NCBI RefSeq assembly: GCF_900323885.1
Contig: NZ_OOHJ01000018.1
Location: 2,715,001-2,779,000 of the forward strand
Direction: 5' to 3'
From: [Actinomadura] parvosata subsp. kistnae
GTDB lineage: Bacteria; Actinomycetota; Actinomycetes; Streptosporangiales; Streptosporangiaceae
DNA length: 64,000 nt
This document shows, piece after piece, positions 34,012 through 42,557 of the stretch (positions within the stretch are counted from its first letter, which is position 1; each line of letters starts with the position of its first letter). The notes under the pieces are model-generated. The model searched no databases and had not been told where the DNA came from. It worked only from the letters and a program-made list of their open reading frames with translations. The translations under genes and the position numbers were made by a program.

Positions 34012-35814
34012 ATGACCATCGACAAGGAAGCCCTGCGCCGCCGCTACCGCGAGGAACGCGACAAGCGGCTGCGCCCGGACGGCAACGACCAGTACCTCCG
34101 CCTCACCGGCCGCTTCGCCCACTACCTCGACGACCCGTACACGCCGCTGACCGAGCGCGCCCCGAGGACCGACCACGTGACGGTCGCGTTCATCGGGGGC
34201 GGCTTCGCCGGGCTCGTCACCGGCGCCCGGCTGAAGGAGGCCGGGGTCGAGGACGTGCGCATCGTGGAGAAGGGCGGCGACTTCGGCGGCACCTGGTACT
34301 GGAACCGCTACCCGGGCGCGCAGTGCGACACGGCCTCGTACATCTACCTGCCGCTGCTGGAAGAGACCGGCCACATGCCGACCGAGAAGTACGCGCACGC
34401 GCCCGAGATCCTGGAGCACTGCCGCCGCATCGGCAAGCACTACGGCCTCTACGACAACGCCCTCTTCCACACCGAGGTCACCGACCTCACCTGGGACGAA
34501 ACGCGCTCCCGCTGGCTGGTCAGGACGAACCGCGGCGACGCGTTCACCGCCCGGTTCGTCGCCATGGGCATCGGCCCGCTGCACGTGCCCAAGCTGCCCG
34601 GCATCCCCGGCATCGACGACTTCCGCGGCCACGCCTTCCACACCAGCCGCTGGGACTACGCGTACACGGGCGGCGACCCCACCGGCGCGCCCATGGACCG
34701 GCTGGCCGACAAGCGGGTGGCCGTCATCGGCACCGGCGCCACGGCCGTGCAGTGCGTGCCGCACCTGGCCAGGGCCTGCGGCGAGCTGTACGTCTTCCAG
34801 CGCACGCCCTCGTCGGTGGACGTGCGCGACAACCGGCCCACCGACCCCGAGTGGTTCGCCTCGATCGCGACGCCCGGCTGGCAGCAGCGCTGGCTGGAGA
34901 ACTTCACGGCCAACCAGACCGGCGCCGAGGTCGAGGAGGACCTGGTCATGGACGGCTGGACGGACATCTCCCGCCGCTTCCGCGCCAAGATCAAGCAGTT
35001 GCGGCCGGAGGAGCTGACGCAGGAGAGCATGCTGGCCGCCTTCGAGGACGCCGACTTCGAGAAGATGGAGGAGATCCGCGCCCGCGTGGACGCCGTCGTC
35101 GAGGACCCGGAGACGGCGCGCGCCCTGAAGGCGTGGTACCGCCAGCTCTGCAAGCGCCCCTGCTTCCACGACGAGTACCTCCAGGCGTACAACCGCCCCA
35201 ACACGCACCTGGTCGACACGGGCGGCAAGGGCGTCGAGCGCATCACGGAGCGGGGCGTGGTGGTGGCGGGCAAGGAGTACGAGGTGGACTGCGTCATCTA
35301 CGCCTCGGGCTTCGAGGTCGGCACCGACTGGACCCGCCGCGCCGGCTACGACCTGACCGGGCGGGGCGGGGTGCGGCTGTCGGAGCACTGGGCCGACGGC
35401 ATGCGCACGCTGCACGGCGTCCACGTGCACGGCTTCCCCAACGCCTTCCTCGTCCAGCCGACGCAGGGCGCCAACCTCATCTCCAACATCCCGCACAACC
35501 TGACGGAGGCGGGCCGGACCATCGCCGTGACCGTCCGGCACGCGCTCGACCACGGGTACGCGGAGGTCGAGCCCACGAAGGAGGCCGAGGACGCCTGGGT
35601 GGAGTTCCTCCTGTCGGGGACGGGCCGCCTGCTGGGCTCCCAGGACTGCACGCCGGGCTACTACAACAACGAGGGCCAGGACCCGGGCAGGAAGAGCTGG
35701 CTCGGCGTCGGCCACCCGCACGGGGCGATGGCCTACTTCGCCTTCATCGACGGCTGGCGAAGCTCGGGGACGTTCGACGGCCTCGACTTCCGCCCCGGCA
35801 GCCAAGATCGGTAG
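34012..35814 (+). CDS. Flavin-containing (Baeyer-Villiger-type) monooxygenase
   Basis: 600 residues. The FAD Rossmann motif is VAFIGGGFAGLVTG near 62, the BVMO fingerprint is FRGHAFHTSRWD near 205, and the NADPH motif is IGTGATAVQCVP near 241. These enzymes insert oxygen next to a ketone or oxidise heteroatoms using NADPH and O2. The substrate is unknown; steroids or terpenoids are common. GGAGG lies 8 nt before the ATG. It is cytoplasmic, followed 15 bp later by the next gene. Confidence 0.92.
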   Translation: MTIDKEALRRRYREERDKRLRPDGNDQYLRLTGRFAHYLDDPYTPLTERAPRTDHVTVAFIGGGFAGLVTGARLKEAGVEDVRIVEKGGDFGGTWYWNRYPGAQCDTASYIYLPLLEETGHMPTEKYAHAPEILEHCRRIGKHYGLYDNALFHTEVTDLTWDETRSRWLVRTNRGDAFTARFVAMGIGPLHVPKLPGIPGIDDFRGHAFHTSRWDYAYTGGDPTGAPMDRLADKRVAVIGTGATAVQCVPHLARACGELYVFQRTPSSVDVRDNRPTDPEWFASIATPGWQQRWLENFTANQTGAEVEEDLVMDGWTDISRRFRAKIKQLRPEELTQESMLAAFEDADFEKMEEIRARVDAVVEDPETARALKAWYRQLCKRPCFHDEYLQAYNRPNTHLVDTGGKGVERITERGVVVAGKEYEVDCVIYASGFEVGTDWTRRAGYDLTGRGGVRLSEHWADGMRTLHGVHVHGFPNAFLVQPTQGANLISNIPHNLTEAGRTIAVTVRHALDHGYAEVEPTKEAEDAWVEFLLSGTGRLLGSQDCTPGYYNNEGQDPGRKSWLGVGHPHGAMAYFAFIDGWRSSGTFDGLDFRPGSQDR

Positions 35815-35829
35815 TAGCCTTCGTCCACC

Positions 35830-36273
35830 ATGAGCTACGACCTGTACTTCTATCGCCGCGACCCCGGCCAGTCCTGGGACGACGCGCTGGACGCGGTCCC
35901 CGTCACGCGGCAGCCCGACCTGACGGCCTGGGGCAACATCGTGACCGGCACCCGCGACCTGCTCGGCGAGGTCCGCATCGTCGAGTACCCGCCCAACTGG
36001 GAGCTCGACCACGAGGGCACCGGCATCTCCGTGAACCACTGGGAGGGCGGCTGGGAGATGAGCGTCCCCTACTGGACGCACGGCGCGGAGGCCAGGCGGG
36101 TCGTCGGGCTGCTGTACGAGGTGGCGTCCGTGGTGGAGCGCGAGTCCGGGTTCGAGTGCTTCGACCCGCAGCTCGGCCTGCCGAAGGCGCAGGTCGCGGA
36201 CCTGGCCGCGGCGGTGCCGGTGTTCGACGCGGTGGCGGACCAGTTCGGCCGGCGGGGCACCGCGAACGCCTGA
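35830..36273 (+). CDS. Hypothetical protein (147 aa)
   Basis: Starts MSYDLYFYRRDPGQSW, a layout I have seen in uncharacterised actinobacterial proteins. NHWEGGWEMSVPYWTHGAEA in the middle and FECFDPQLGL near 118 look conserved, with no catalytic motif I can name. It is soluble and acidic. It lies 15 bp after the monooxygenase on the same strand, so the two may be co-transcribed. Confidence 0.65.
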   Translation: MSYDLYFYRRDPGQSWDDALDAVPVTRQPDLTAWGNIVTGTRDLLGEVRIVEYPPNWELDHEGTGISVNHWEGGWEMSVPYWTHGAEARRVVGLLYEVASVVERESGFECFDPQLGLPKAQVADLAAAVPVFDAVADQFGRRGTANA

Positions 36274-36349
36274 CCCCGGCGTTCGACAAGCGTGTCCGCG
36301 GGGTGGGTCTTTCGTGGGCGCCGCGATCAGACGGGGTAAACCCTGCCAT

Positions 36350-36805
36350 GTGACTCATGGAAGCCGGAAACCCCTGCGCGAAGGCGACGGCGGCCCCTAC
36401 GTACGGTTCCAGGTCCGCTATTACGGACGGCTCGGCGTGCCCGTGGGCATCTTCGCCGCCTGTCACCACCTTCGCCGCGCCGGCCGGCTCACCCCGGCCG
36501 ACGACCGGTTGTTCACCGAGGTGGACGGCTGGTTCATCGCGCGGCTGCCGTACCCGCCCTTCTACGCGGACGGCAACACCGTCCGCGCCGTCCCCTGGTT
36601 CAAGCCCGGCGCGGCCGCCCTCATCGCCGCGCTCGCGCCGCTGGAGGACCTGCTGCGCCGGTACGCCGTCCCGTACGACGTCGTGCGCTCGCCCGACCCC
36701 GGCACGATCATCTACGAGGACGCGTTCCAGATCGGGGTGCTGCCCTACGTCCGGCGGCCTGCCCAGGTGAGGAAAGCTAGCCCCAGCACTACTGACCTGC
36801 CCTGA
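36350..36805 (+). CDS. Conserved hypothetical protein
   Basis: About 151 residues from a GTG at 36350; the frame extends to 36314 and the true start is uncertain because no strong ribosome site is present. The core VRYYGRLGVPVGIFAACHHL at about 19-38 and LPYPPFYADGNTVRAVPWFK at about 68-87 is distinctive and I recall it from other actinomycete proteins of unknown function. It is soluble with no membrane segment. It ends 23 bp before the histidine kinase gene. Confidence 0.65.
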   Translation: MTHGSRKPLREGDGGPYVRFQVRYYGRLGVPVGIFAACHHLRRAGRLTPADDRLFTEVDGWFIARLPYPPFYADGNTVRAVPWFKPGAAALIAALAPLEDLLRRYAVPYDVVRSPDPGTIIYEDAFQIGVLPYVRRPAQVRKASPSTTDLP

Positions 36806-36828
36806 GCTCGGCCGATACGGTCACAAGC

Positions 36829-37992
36829 GTGATCGACCGGACCGCGCTCGAAGCCCTGACCAGGCGCCCGCTGCCGTTCCTCGGCTCCTCCTGGCCGTGG
36901 CGCGGCGCGGCGTACCTGGCGGCCGGCGCGGTGCCGGGCGTGGCCGCCGGGCTCGTCGTGGCGGCCGCGGCGAGCGGTGCGCTGCTCGGCCCGGCCCTGG
37001 CGGTCGTCGCCGGCCTGGCCGCGCTGGCGCTGAGCATCGTGGTGATCGCCCCCTTCGAGCGGCTGCGCCTGCGTCTCGTGGACCCCGTCCCCGTGCCAGG
37101 GGCGCCCCACCGGCGCGGGCGCGAGGCCGGGCTGGTGATCATGACGTTGCTCGCGCTGTGGTGGATCGACCTGGTCATGCTGGCGTTCACGATCGGCGGC
37201 CCGGTGGTCCTGGCCCTGTCGCCGGTGCTGCAGGAGGAGCTGACGCCGCTCGCCGGCGCCCTGGCCGTCGTCGCGGGCCTCCTGCTGCTGCCCGTCGCCG
37301 CGTACACGATCACCGCCTGGGCGGGCGCGCGCGGCGCGATGGTGCGCGCGATCCTCGCGCCGGCGGGCTCGGAGCTCGAAGAGGTGCTGCGGTCGCGGGC
37401 GCGGCTGGTGGACGCGTTCGAGCTGGAACGCCGCAGGATCGAGCGGGACCTGCACGACGGCGCCCAGCAGCGGCTCGTCTCGCTGTCCATGGCGCTCGGG
37501 ATGGCCGGCCTGGACCTGCCCGCGGGCTCCGAGCCGGCCCGCCTGGTCGCGCTGGCCCACGACGAGGCCAAGCGGGCGCTGGCCGAGCTGCGCGAGCTGA
37601 TCAGGGGCGTGCACTCCCAGGTGCTCACCGACCGGGGGCTGGCCGCCGCCGTCCACGACGTGGCGGGGCGCTCGCCCGTGCCCGTGGACGTGCGCGTCGA
37701 CCTGCCGGGACGGCTGCCCGCACCGGTCGAGGTGACCGCGTACTACGTGGTCACCGAGGCCCTGACGAACCTCGCCAAGCACGGCGGCGCCACCCGGGCG
37801 ACCGTCACGGGGCTGGTCGAGCGCGGCACGCTCGTCGTCGAGGTGTGCGACGACGGCACGGGAGGGGCCGACCCGGCCAGGGGGACGGGGCTGACGGGCC
37901 TGGCGGACCGGCTGGCCGTGGTCGAGGGCAGACTGTCCCTGTCGAGCCCGCCCGGCGGCCCGACCCGCCTGCGAGCGGAGATCCCGTGCTGA
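36829..37992 (+). CDS. NarL-type sensor histidine kinase
   Basis: 387 residues, GTG start. The N-terminal half has about four membrane helices with little extracellular sequence. The HisKA_3 dimer box is LERRRIERDLHDGAQQRLVS with the phospho-His at about 209. The HATPase has TEALTNLAKHGGA (N box), CDDGTGGAD and GTGLTGLADRL. Such kinases often sense within the membrane. It is paired with the response regulator 16 bp downstream. Confidence 0.92.
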   Translation: MIDRTALEALTRRPLPFLGSSWPWRGAAYLAAGAVPGVAAGLVVAAAASGALLGPALAVVAGLAALALSIVVIAPFERLRLRLVDPVPVPGAPHRRGREAGLVIMTLLALWWIDLVMLAFTIGGPVVLALSPVLQEELTPLAGALAVVAGLLLLPVAAYTITAWAGARGAMVRAILAPAGSELEEVLRSRARLVDAFELERRRIERDLHDGAQQRLVSLSMALGMAGLDLPAGSEPARLVALAHDEAKRALAELRELIRGVHSQVLTDRGLAAAVHDVAGRSPVPVDVRVDLPGRLPAPVEVTAYYVVTEALTNLAKHGGATRATVTGLVERGTLVVEVCDDGTGGADPARGTGLTGLADRLAVVEGRLSLSSPPGGPTRLRAEIPC

Positions 37993-38008
37993 CAGCCAAG
38001 GGGGCAAC

Positions 38009-38650
38009 GTGCGTGTGGTGATCGCCGAGGACGCCGTCCTGCTCCGCGAGGGCCTGGCCGGCCTGCTCGAACGCTTCGGCCACACCGTCGCCGCCGCCGT
38101 CGGCGACGCGCCGGCCCTGGTCGAGGCCGTCACCGAGCACCGCCCCCACGCGGTCGTGACCGACGTGCGCATGCCGCCCGGCTACTCCGACGAGGGCCTG
38201 CGCGCCGCGCTGGAGCTGCGCGCCCGCCACCCGGAGCTGGCCGTGCTGGTGCTCAGCCAGTACGTCGAGCAGACCTACGCGGCCGAGCTGCTGGAGTCGG
38301 GCGGCGGCGCCGGCGTCGGCTACCTGCTGAAGGACCGCATCGGTGACGTACGCGAGTTCGTGGACGCCCTCGGCCGCGTAGCCGCCGGCGGCACGGTCGT
38401 GGACCCCGAGGTGGTGCGCCAGCTCCTCAGCCGGCGGCGCGACCCCCTGGCCAGGCTCACCCCCCGCGAGCTGGAGGTGCTGGGCCTGATCGCCGAGGGC
38501 CGCGCCAACGCCTCGATCGCCAGGCACCTGCACGTCACCGAGGCGGCCGTCGCCAAGCACATCGCCAACATCTTCGCCAAGCTCGACCTGCCGCCCGCCT
38601 CCGACGGGCACCGCAGGGTGCTGGCGGTGCTGGCGTACCTGCGGAGCTGA
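38009..38650 (+). CDS. NarL/LuxR-family response regulator
   Basis: 213 residues, GTG start. The receiver domain has VVIAEDAVLLREGL and the phospho-Asp in VVTDVRMPPGYSDEGL, with a YLLKDRIGDV lysine. The C-terminal LuxR helix-turn-helix is LTPRELEVLGLIAEGRANAS, then ARHLHVTEAAVAKHIANIFA. It is the partner of the kinase at 36829; its targets are not evident from the window. Confidence 0.95.
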   Translation: MRVVIAEDAVLLREGLAGLLERFGHTVAAAVGDAPALVEAVTEHRPHAVVTDVRMPPGYSDEGLRAALELRARHPELAVLVLSQYVEQTYAAELLESGGGAGVGYLLKDRIGDVREFVDALGRVAAGGTVVDPEVVRQLLSRRRDPLARLTPRELEVLGLIAEGRANASIARHLHVTEAAVAKHIANIFAKLDLPPASDGHRRVLAVLAYLRS

Positions 38651-38653
38651 CCC

Positions 38654-39085
38654 TCAGGACACGCAGAACTCGTTGCCCTCCGGGTCGGCGAGCGTGACCC
38701 ACCAGTTGGGCCCCTGGCGGCCCCGGTGCAGCTCCTTGGCGCCCTTGGCGGTCAGCCGGGCGACCTCCGCCTCGATGTTGCCCGCCCCGACCCGGATGTC
38801 GAGGTGCGCGCGGTTCTTGACCGTCTTCGGCTCGGGCACGAGCTGGAACAGCACGCGCGGCGCCCGTTCGAGGCCGTCGGGATGCCTGATGGCCGCGCCG
38901 GCCTTCCACACCAGCGCGCCGTTGTGCGTGGTCGTGTCGTCGGCGGAGGCGTGCCCCTTGTCGATCAACTCCCTGATGAACGCCTCGTCCTGCGCCTCGA
39001 CCTGCCAGCCGAGCGCGTCGGCCCACCAGTCGGCAAGGGGGTGCGGGTCGCCCGAGTCGATGACGACCTGGAAGTCATATGCCAT
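38654..39085 (-). CDS. VOC-family (glyoxalase-like) protein
   Basis: 143 residues with the paired beta-alpha-beta modules of the vicinal oxygen chelate fold: MAYDFQVVIDSGDPHPLADW at the start, FQLVPEPKTVKNRAHLDI in the middle, and VTLADPEGNEFCVS closing it. His and Glu metal ligands are plausible (RAHLDI, GNEFC). It is often annotated as a glyoxalase or bleomycin-resistance relative, but the substrate is unknown. It is convergent with the response regulator gene. Confidence 0.85.
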   Translation of the reverse strand: MAYDFQVVIDSGDPHPLADWWADALGWQVEAQDEAFIRELIDKGHASADDTTTHNGALVWKAGAAIRHPDGLERAPRVLFQLVPEPKTVKNRAHLDIRVGAGNIEAEVARLTAKGAKELHRGRQGPNWWVTLADPEGNEFCVS

Positions 39086-39128
39086 GCGACGATCCTAAAA
39101 GTAGGAGCAAAAGTTAGAGTCGGGTGCC

Positions 39129-39923
39129 ATGAACGAGCAGTGGCAGGAGGTAGGCGACCGGGTGTACGTCCGGCGTCATCGGTCGTTCGGCGTGAACACC
39201 GGGCTCATCGTGGGCGACGGGCACTGCCTGGTGCTGGACACCCGCGGCTCGCACCAGGAGGCCGCCGACCTGATCGAGGCCATCAGGACGATCACCGCCT
39301 TCCCCTGGACGGTCGTCAACACCCACTCCCACTTCGACCACTACTTCGGCAACGCGCTCTTCGGCGGCGCCGAGATCTGGGGCCACGCCAGGTGCGCCGA
39401 GGAGATCGAGCAGTACGGCGAGCAGCACCGCGCCGGCATCATCGAGTACCGCCCCGAGCGGCGCCAGGAGATGGAGGAGGTGGCGATCGTGCCGCCCGAC
39501 CACACCTTCACCGTGGCCGCCGGGCTCGACATCGGCGGGCGCATCGTCAACCTGCGGCACTTCGGGCTCGGGCACAGCAGCAACGACGTGGTGGCGCAGG
39601 TGCCCGACGCGGGCGTGGTGTTCGCCGGTGACCTGGTGGAGGAGGGGGCGCCGCCCGCGTTCGGCGACTCCTACCCGCTCGACTGGCCGGGCACGCTGGC
39701 GGCGATGCTCGCCGAGATGCCCGAGCAGGTGATCGTGCCGGGGCACGGCGCCGTGGTCGACCGGTCGTACGTGGCCCGGCAGCACGACGAGCTGGCCCTG
39801 GTCGCCGACCTGGCCAAGCGGGCCCACGTCGAGGGGCTGCGCGACGTGATCACCTCCTTTCCCTACCCGGAGGACGTCTCCCGGCAGGCGATCGCCCGCG
39901 CCTTCCTTCAGCTCGACGCCTGA
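39129..39923 (+). CDS. Metallo-beta-lactamase-fold hydrolase
   Basis: 264 residues. The zinc motif is NTHSHFDHYFGNALF near 61-75 (HxHxDH variant with Ser), with further ligands in HFGLGHSSND and VPGHGAVV. The MBL-fold family includes glyoxalase II, quorum-quenching lactonases and beta-lactamases, and the sequence does not decide which. No signal peptide is visible, so it is probably cytoplasmic. Its 3' end overlaps the convergent histidine kinase gene by 16 bases. Confidence 0.85.
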   Translation: MNEQWQEVGDRVYVRRHRSFGVNTGLIVGDGHCLVLDTRGSHQEAADLIEAIRTITAFPWTVVNTHSHFDHYFGNALFGGAEIWGHARCAEEIEQYGEQHRAGIIEYRPERRQEMEEVAIVPPDHTFTVAAGLDIGGRIVNLRHFGLGHSSNDVVAQVPDAGVVFAGDLVEEGAPPAFGDSYPLDWPGTLAAMLAEMPEQVIVPGHGAVVDRSYVARQHDELALVADLAKRAHVEGLRDVITSFPYPEDVSRQAIARAFLQLDA

Positions 39924-41266
39924 GTCGCGCCGAGGGGGAAGCGGGCGACGAACCCCGCGTCGCCGTACACCAGCGAGCCCCCGTGCAGGTGCGCGATGTC
40001 CCGCGCGATCGGCAGCCCCAGCCCGGCGCCGCCCGCGTCCCTGGCCCGCGCCTCGTCGAGCCGGGTGAACCGGCCGAACACCGCCTCCCGCTTCTCGGGC
40101 GGGATGCCCGGCCCGTCGTCCGACACCTCCAGCACCGCCTGCCCGTCCTCGGCGGCCACGCGCACCCGTACGGTCGCGGCGGCGTGCCGGACGGCGTTGT
40201 CGGCCAGGTTCGTCACCAGGCGGTCGAGGTGCGCGCTCGACCCGCGCATCACCACGTCGGGCTCGACGTCCAGCTCCACCCGCACCTCCGGCCGCCGCCT
40301 GGCCCGCAGCGCCGCCTCGGCGGCCACCTGCCCCAGGTCCAGCTCGGTCGCGCGCAGCGGCTCGCCCGCGTCCAGCTTGGCCAGCATGAGCAGGTCGGCC
40401 GCCAGCGACTGCAGCCGCTCCACGTCGGCCAGCGCCTCCTTGGTCAGCTCGCTCGGCTCGGCCAGCTCCAGCCGGGCCCGCAGCGTCGCGATGGGGCTGC
40501 GCAGCTCGTGCGCGGCGTCGGCGACGAACCTCTTGTGCCGCTCCACGGCCGTCTCCAGCCGGTCGAGGGTGCCGTTCACGGTGGTCGCGAGCGCGGCGAT
40601 CTCGTCCCTGGAGCGCGGGACGGGCACCCGCTGGTTCAGGTCGCGGGCGGTGATGTCGGCCACCTTGGCCCTGATCGCCGCCACGGGGCCGAGCGCGCGG
40701 CCCACGGAGAGCCAGGTCATCGCGGCCACCACGACCAGCAGCGCCGGCACGCCGGGCAGCAGCGTCTGGTACAGGGTCTGCAACGCCTGCTGCACGCTGT
40801 CCAGGGAGACCCTGGCCAGCAGCGTGGCGGGCCCGTTCGCGGTGGCCACCTCGACGCCGGCGACCGCGTACTCGCCGGGGGCCGCCCACGCCTGCGTCTC
40901 CACGGCCTTCTTCTTGGTGACCAGGAGGTCGGGGTCGGCCAGCCGCACCACCTTGCCGTCGTTGGTGTAGACCTCGCCGTCCTTGCCGGAGACGAGCGGG
41001 GCGGTCTGCGCCGGCGAGGCCGGCGTCACCGGTCGCACCCCCTCGTCGTCGGCCTTCTTGATCTCGATCGTCTGCGCGTACGGGGCCGCCGCCATGGCCT
41101 TCTTGGCCGCCTCGGCGTCGGCGCTGCTCACCAGGGAGCCGCGCAGCGCCAGCACCAGGATCAGCGCCGCCAGCCCCAGGGCCAGCGCCACCACCAGCGT
41201 CGCCGCCGCCGTCGCCCGCACCCGCACCGACGACACCCCGGTCACCAGCCACTCCCAGCGCCTCAC
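39908..41266 (-). CDS. Sensor histidine kinase (OmpR-class partner)
   Basis: 452 residues from a GTG that overlaps the regulator stop (GTGA). Membrane helices at about 18-40 and 165-185 flank an extracellular domain of about 120 residues, a HAMP linker follows, and HisKA has ADAAHELRSPIATLRARLEL. The HATPase shows LVTNLADNAVRHA, SDDGPGIP and GGAGLGLPIA. It phosphorylates the regulator encoded just upstream. The secreted protein gene at 42059 is the likely output. Confidence 0.95.
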   Translation of the reverse strand: MRRWEWLVTGVSSVRVRATAAATLVVALALGLAALILVLALRGSLVSSADAEAAKKAMAAAPYAQTIEIKKADDEGVRPVTPASPAQTAPLVSGKDGEVYTNDGKVVRLADPDLLVTKKKAVETQAWAAPGEYAVAGVEVATANGPATLLARVSLDSVQQALQTLYQTLLPGVPALLVVVAAMTWLSVGRALGPVAAIRAKVADITARDLNQRVPVPRSRDEIAALATTVNGTLDRLETAVERHKRFVADAAHELRSPIATLRARLELAEPSELTKEALADVERLQSLAADLLMLAKLDAGEPLRATELDLGQVAAEAALRARRRPEVRVELDVEPDVVMRGSSAHLDRLVTNLADNAVRHAAATVRVRVAAEDGQAVLEVSDDGPGIPPEKREAVFGRFTRLDEARARDAGGAGLGLPIARDIAHLHGGSLVYGDAGFVARFPLGATQASS

Positions 41267-41934
41267 GCCGCCTCCAGCCGGTAGCCGGCGCCGCGCACCG
41301 TCATGAGCGTGGTCCTGCCGAACGGCACGTCGATCTTGCGGCGCAGCGCGCTGATGTAGACCTCGACGATGTTCGGATCGCCGTCGTAGGAGAAGTCCCA
41401 CGCCTGCGCCAGCAGGTCCTGCTTGGAGACCACCTCGCCGGCCCGGCGCGCCAGCGCGTGCAGCACCGCGAACTCCTTCGGCGTGAGCTGGATGTCCGCC
41501 TCGCCCCTGCGGCAGCGCAGCCCCGCCGGGTCGATCACGAGGTCGCCGACGCTGATCGACACCGGCCGCTCGCGCCCGCCGCGCCGCACCAGCGCGCGCA
41601 GCCTGGCCAGCAGCACCACGTACGAGAAGGGCTTGGCCAGGTAGTCGTCGGCCCCGTTGTCCAGGGCCTCGGCCTCGTCGTAGATGCCGTCCTTGGCCGT
41701 GAGCATCATGATCGGCGTCCAGTCGCCGGCCTCGCGCAGCTTGGCGCAGACCGCGTACCCGTTGAGCCTGGGCAGCATCACGTCCAGGACGATCACGTCG
41801 TAGGTGTTCTCGGTGGCCATCCACAGCCCGTCGCGCCCGTCGTGGGCCACGTCCACCGCGAAGCCCTCGCCCGCCAGGCCGCCCTTGACCAGGTCGGCCA
41901 GGCGCTCCTCGTCCTCCACCAGTAACACTCGCAC
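41263..41934 (-). CDS. OmpR-family response regulator
   Basis: 223 residues from a GTG at 41934 with GGAG 4 nt upstream; a GTG at 41958 would add eight residues. The receiver motif is VLLVEDEERLADLV and the phospho-Asp is in VIVLDVMLPRLNG, with the conserved FSYVVLLARLRALV (alpha 5). The winged helix has LTPKEFAVLHALARRAG and IVEVYISALRRKID. The paired repeats at 41969-42007 lie upstream and are its expected binding sites, so it may be autoregulated. Confidence 0.95.
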   Translation of the reverse strand: MRVLLVEDEERLADLVKGGLAGEGFAVDVAHDGRDGLWMATENTYDVIVLDVMLPRLNGYAVCAKLREAGDWTPIMMLTAKDGIYDEAEALDNGADDYLAKPFSYVVLLARLRALVRRGGRERPVSISVGDLVIDPAGLRCRRGEADIQLTPKEFAVLHALARRAGEVVSKQDLLAQAWDFSYDGDPNIVEVYISALRRKIDVPFGRTTLMTVRGAGYRLEAA

Positions 41935-41968
41935 GCGCTCCAGGGTGCCGTAGCGCACCTAAAGCCAA

Positions 41969-42007
41969 CCTGAAGATCATTTCGGTGCTCTTCAGGATCA
42001 CTTCAGG
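41969..42007. promoter_or_regulatory. OmpR-type direct repeats between the regulator and secreted protein genes
   Basis: CTTCAGG occurs at 41990-41996 and 42001-42007 with the 11-bp spacing typical of OmpR-family sites, and its inverse CCTGAAG is at 41969-41975, 21 bp from the first copy. The sites lie between the divergent regulator and the secreted protein gene. Confidence 0.6.
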
Positions 42008-42058
42008 TACGGGCGGCCATCCTCGGGGGCGAACGTCAGTCCCGAGTGAGGAGAATCC

Positions 42059-42553
42059 ATGTTCAAGCGTCGTCTCGCGGTGCTCGGTGCGGTCGCGGTG
42101 CTCGCGATCACCGGCCTGGCGGGCTCCGCCATGGCCGACGAGCCGTCCCCGACCGCGGGCACGAAGGTGACCTGCACGACCGAGGACGGCAAGACCATCG
42201 AGATGACCCCGGCGCTGCCGGCCAAGGAAGGCGGCAAGGGGGGCGTCGTGGTCGGGCCCGACGGCAAGGTGACGCACCTGGCCGACAGCGACACCGTGCA
42301 GGTCGAGAAGCTTCCCGACGGGGGCGTGGCGGTCAAGAAGGCCGAGCCGCTCTCGCCCGAGGAGGCCGAGAAGTTCTCCAAGGTGAAGAAGCTCTCGCAG
42401 GAGGAGATCGAGAAGCTGGTCGCGGCCGGTGACATCGTCAAGGCGAAGCCCGCCGAGCCCGCCGCTGAGGGCGGCGCGCCCGTCGTGGCCACGGCTCCGG
42501 GCGAGGACGGCCCGGCCAAGACCGTCAAGATCATCTGCAAGAAGCCCGAGTAG
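42059..42553 (+). CDS. Small secreted protein of unknown function
   Basis: 164 residues. A signal peptide (MFKRRLAVLGAVAVLAITGL, then cleavage after SAMA) leaves a mature protein rich in Lys, Glu and Pro. It has a KKLSQEEIEKLVAAGDIVKA amphipathic helix and two cysteines (VTCTTED and IICKKPE) that may pair. No family is recognised. It is divergent from the two-component system, and the repeats at 41969-42007 precede it, suggesting direct control. Confidence 0.8.
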   Translation: MFKRRLAVLGAVAVLAITGLAGSAMADEPSPTAGTKVTCTTEDGKTIEMTPALPAKEGGKGGVVVGPDGKVTHLADSDTVQVEKLPDGGVAVKKAEPLSPEEAEKFSKVKKLSQEEIEKLVAAGDIVKAKPAEPAAEGGAPVVATAPGEDGPAKTVKIICKKPE

Positions 42554-42557
42554 CGGC

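Noticed and set aside
38654..39085. Bleomycin resistance protein
   Set aside because: The VOC fold alone does not support this; the general name is used instead.
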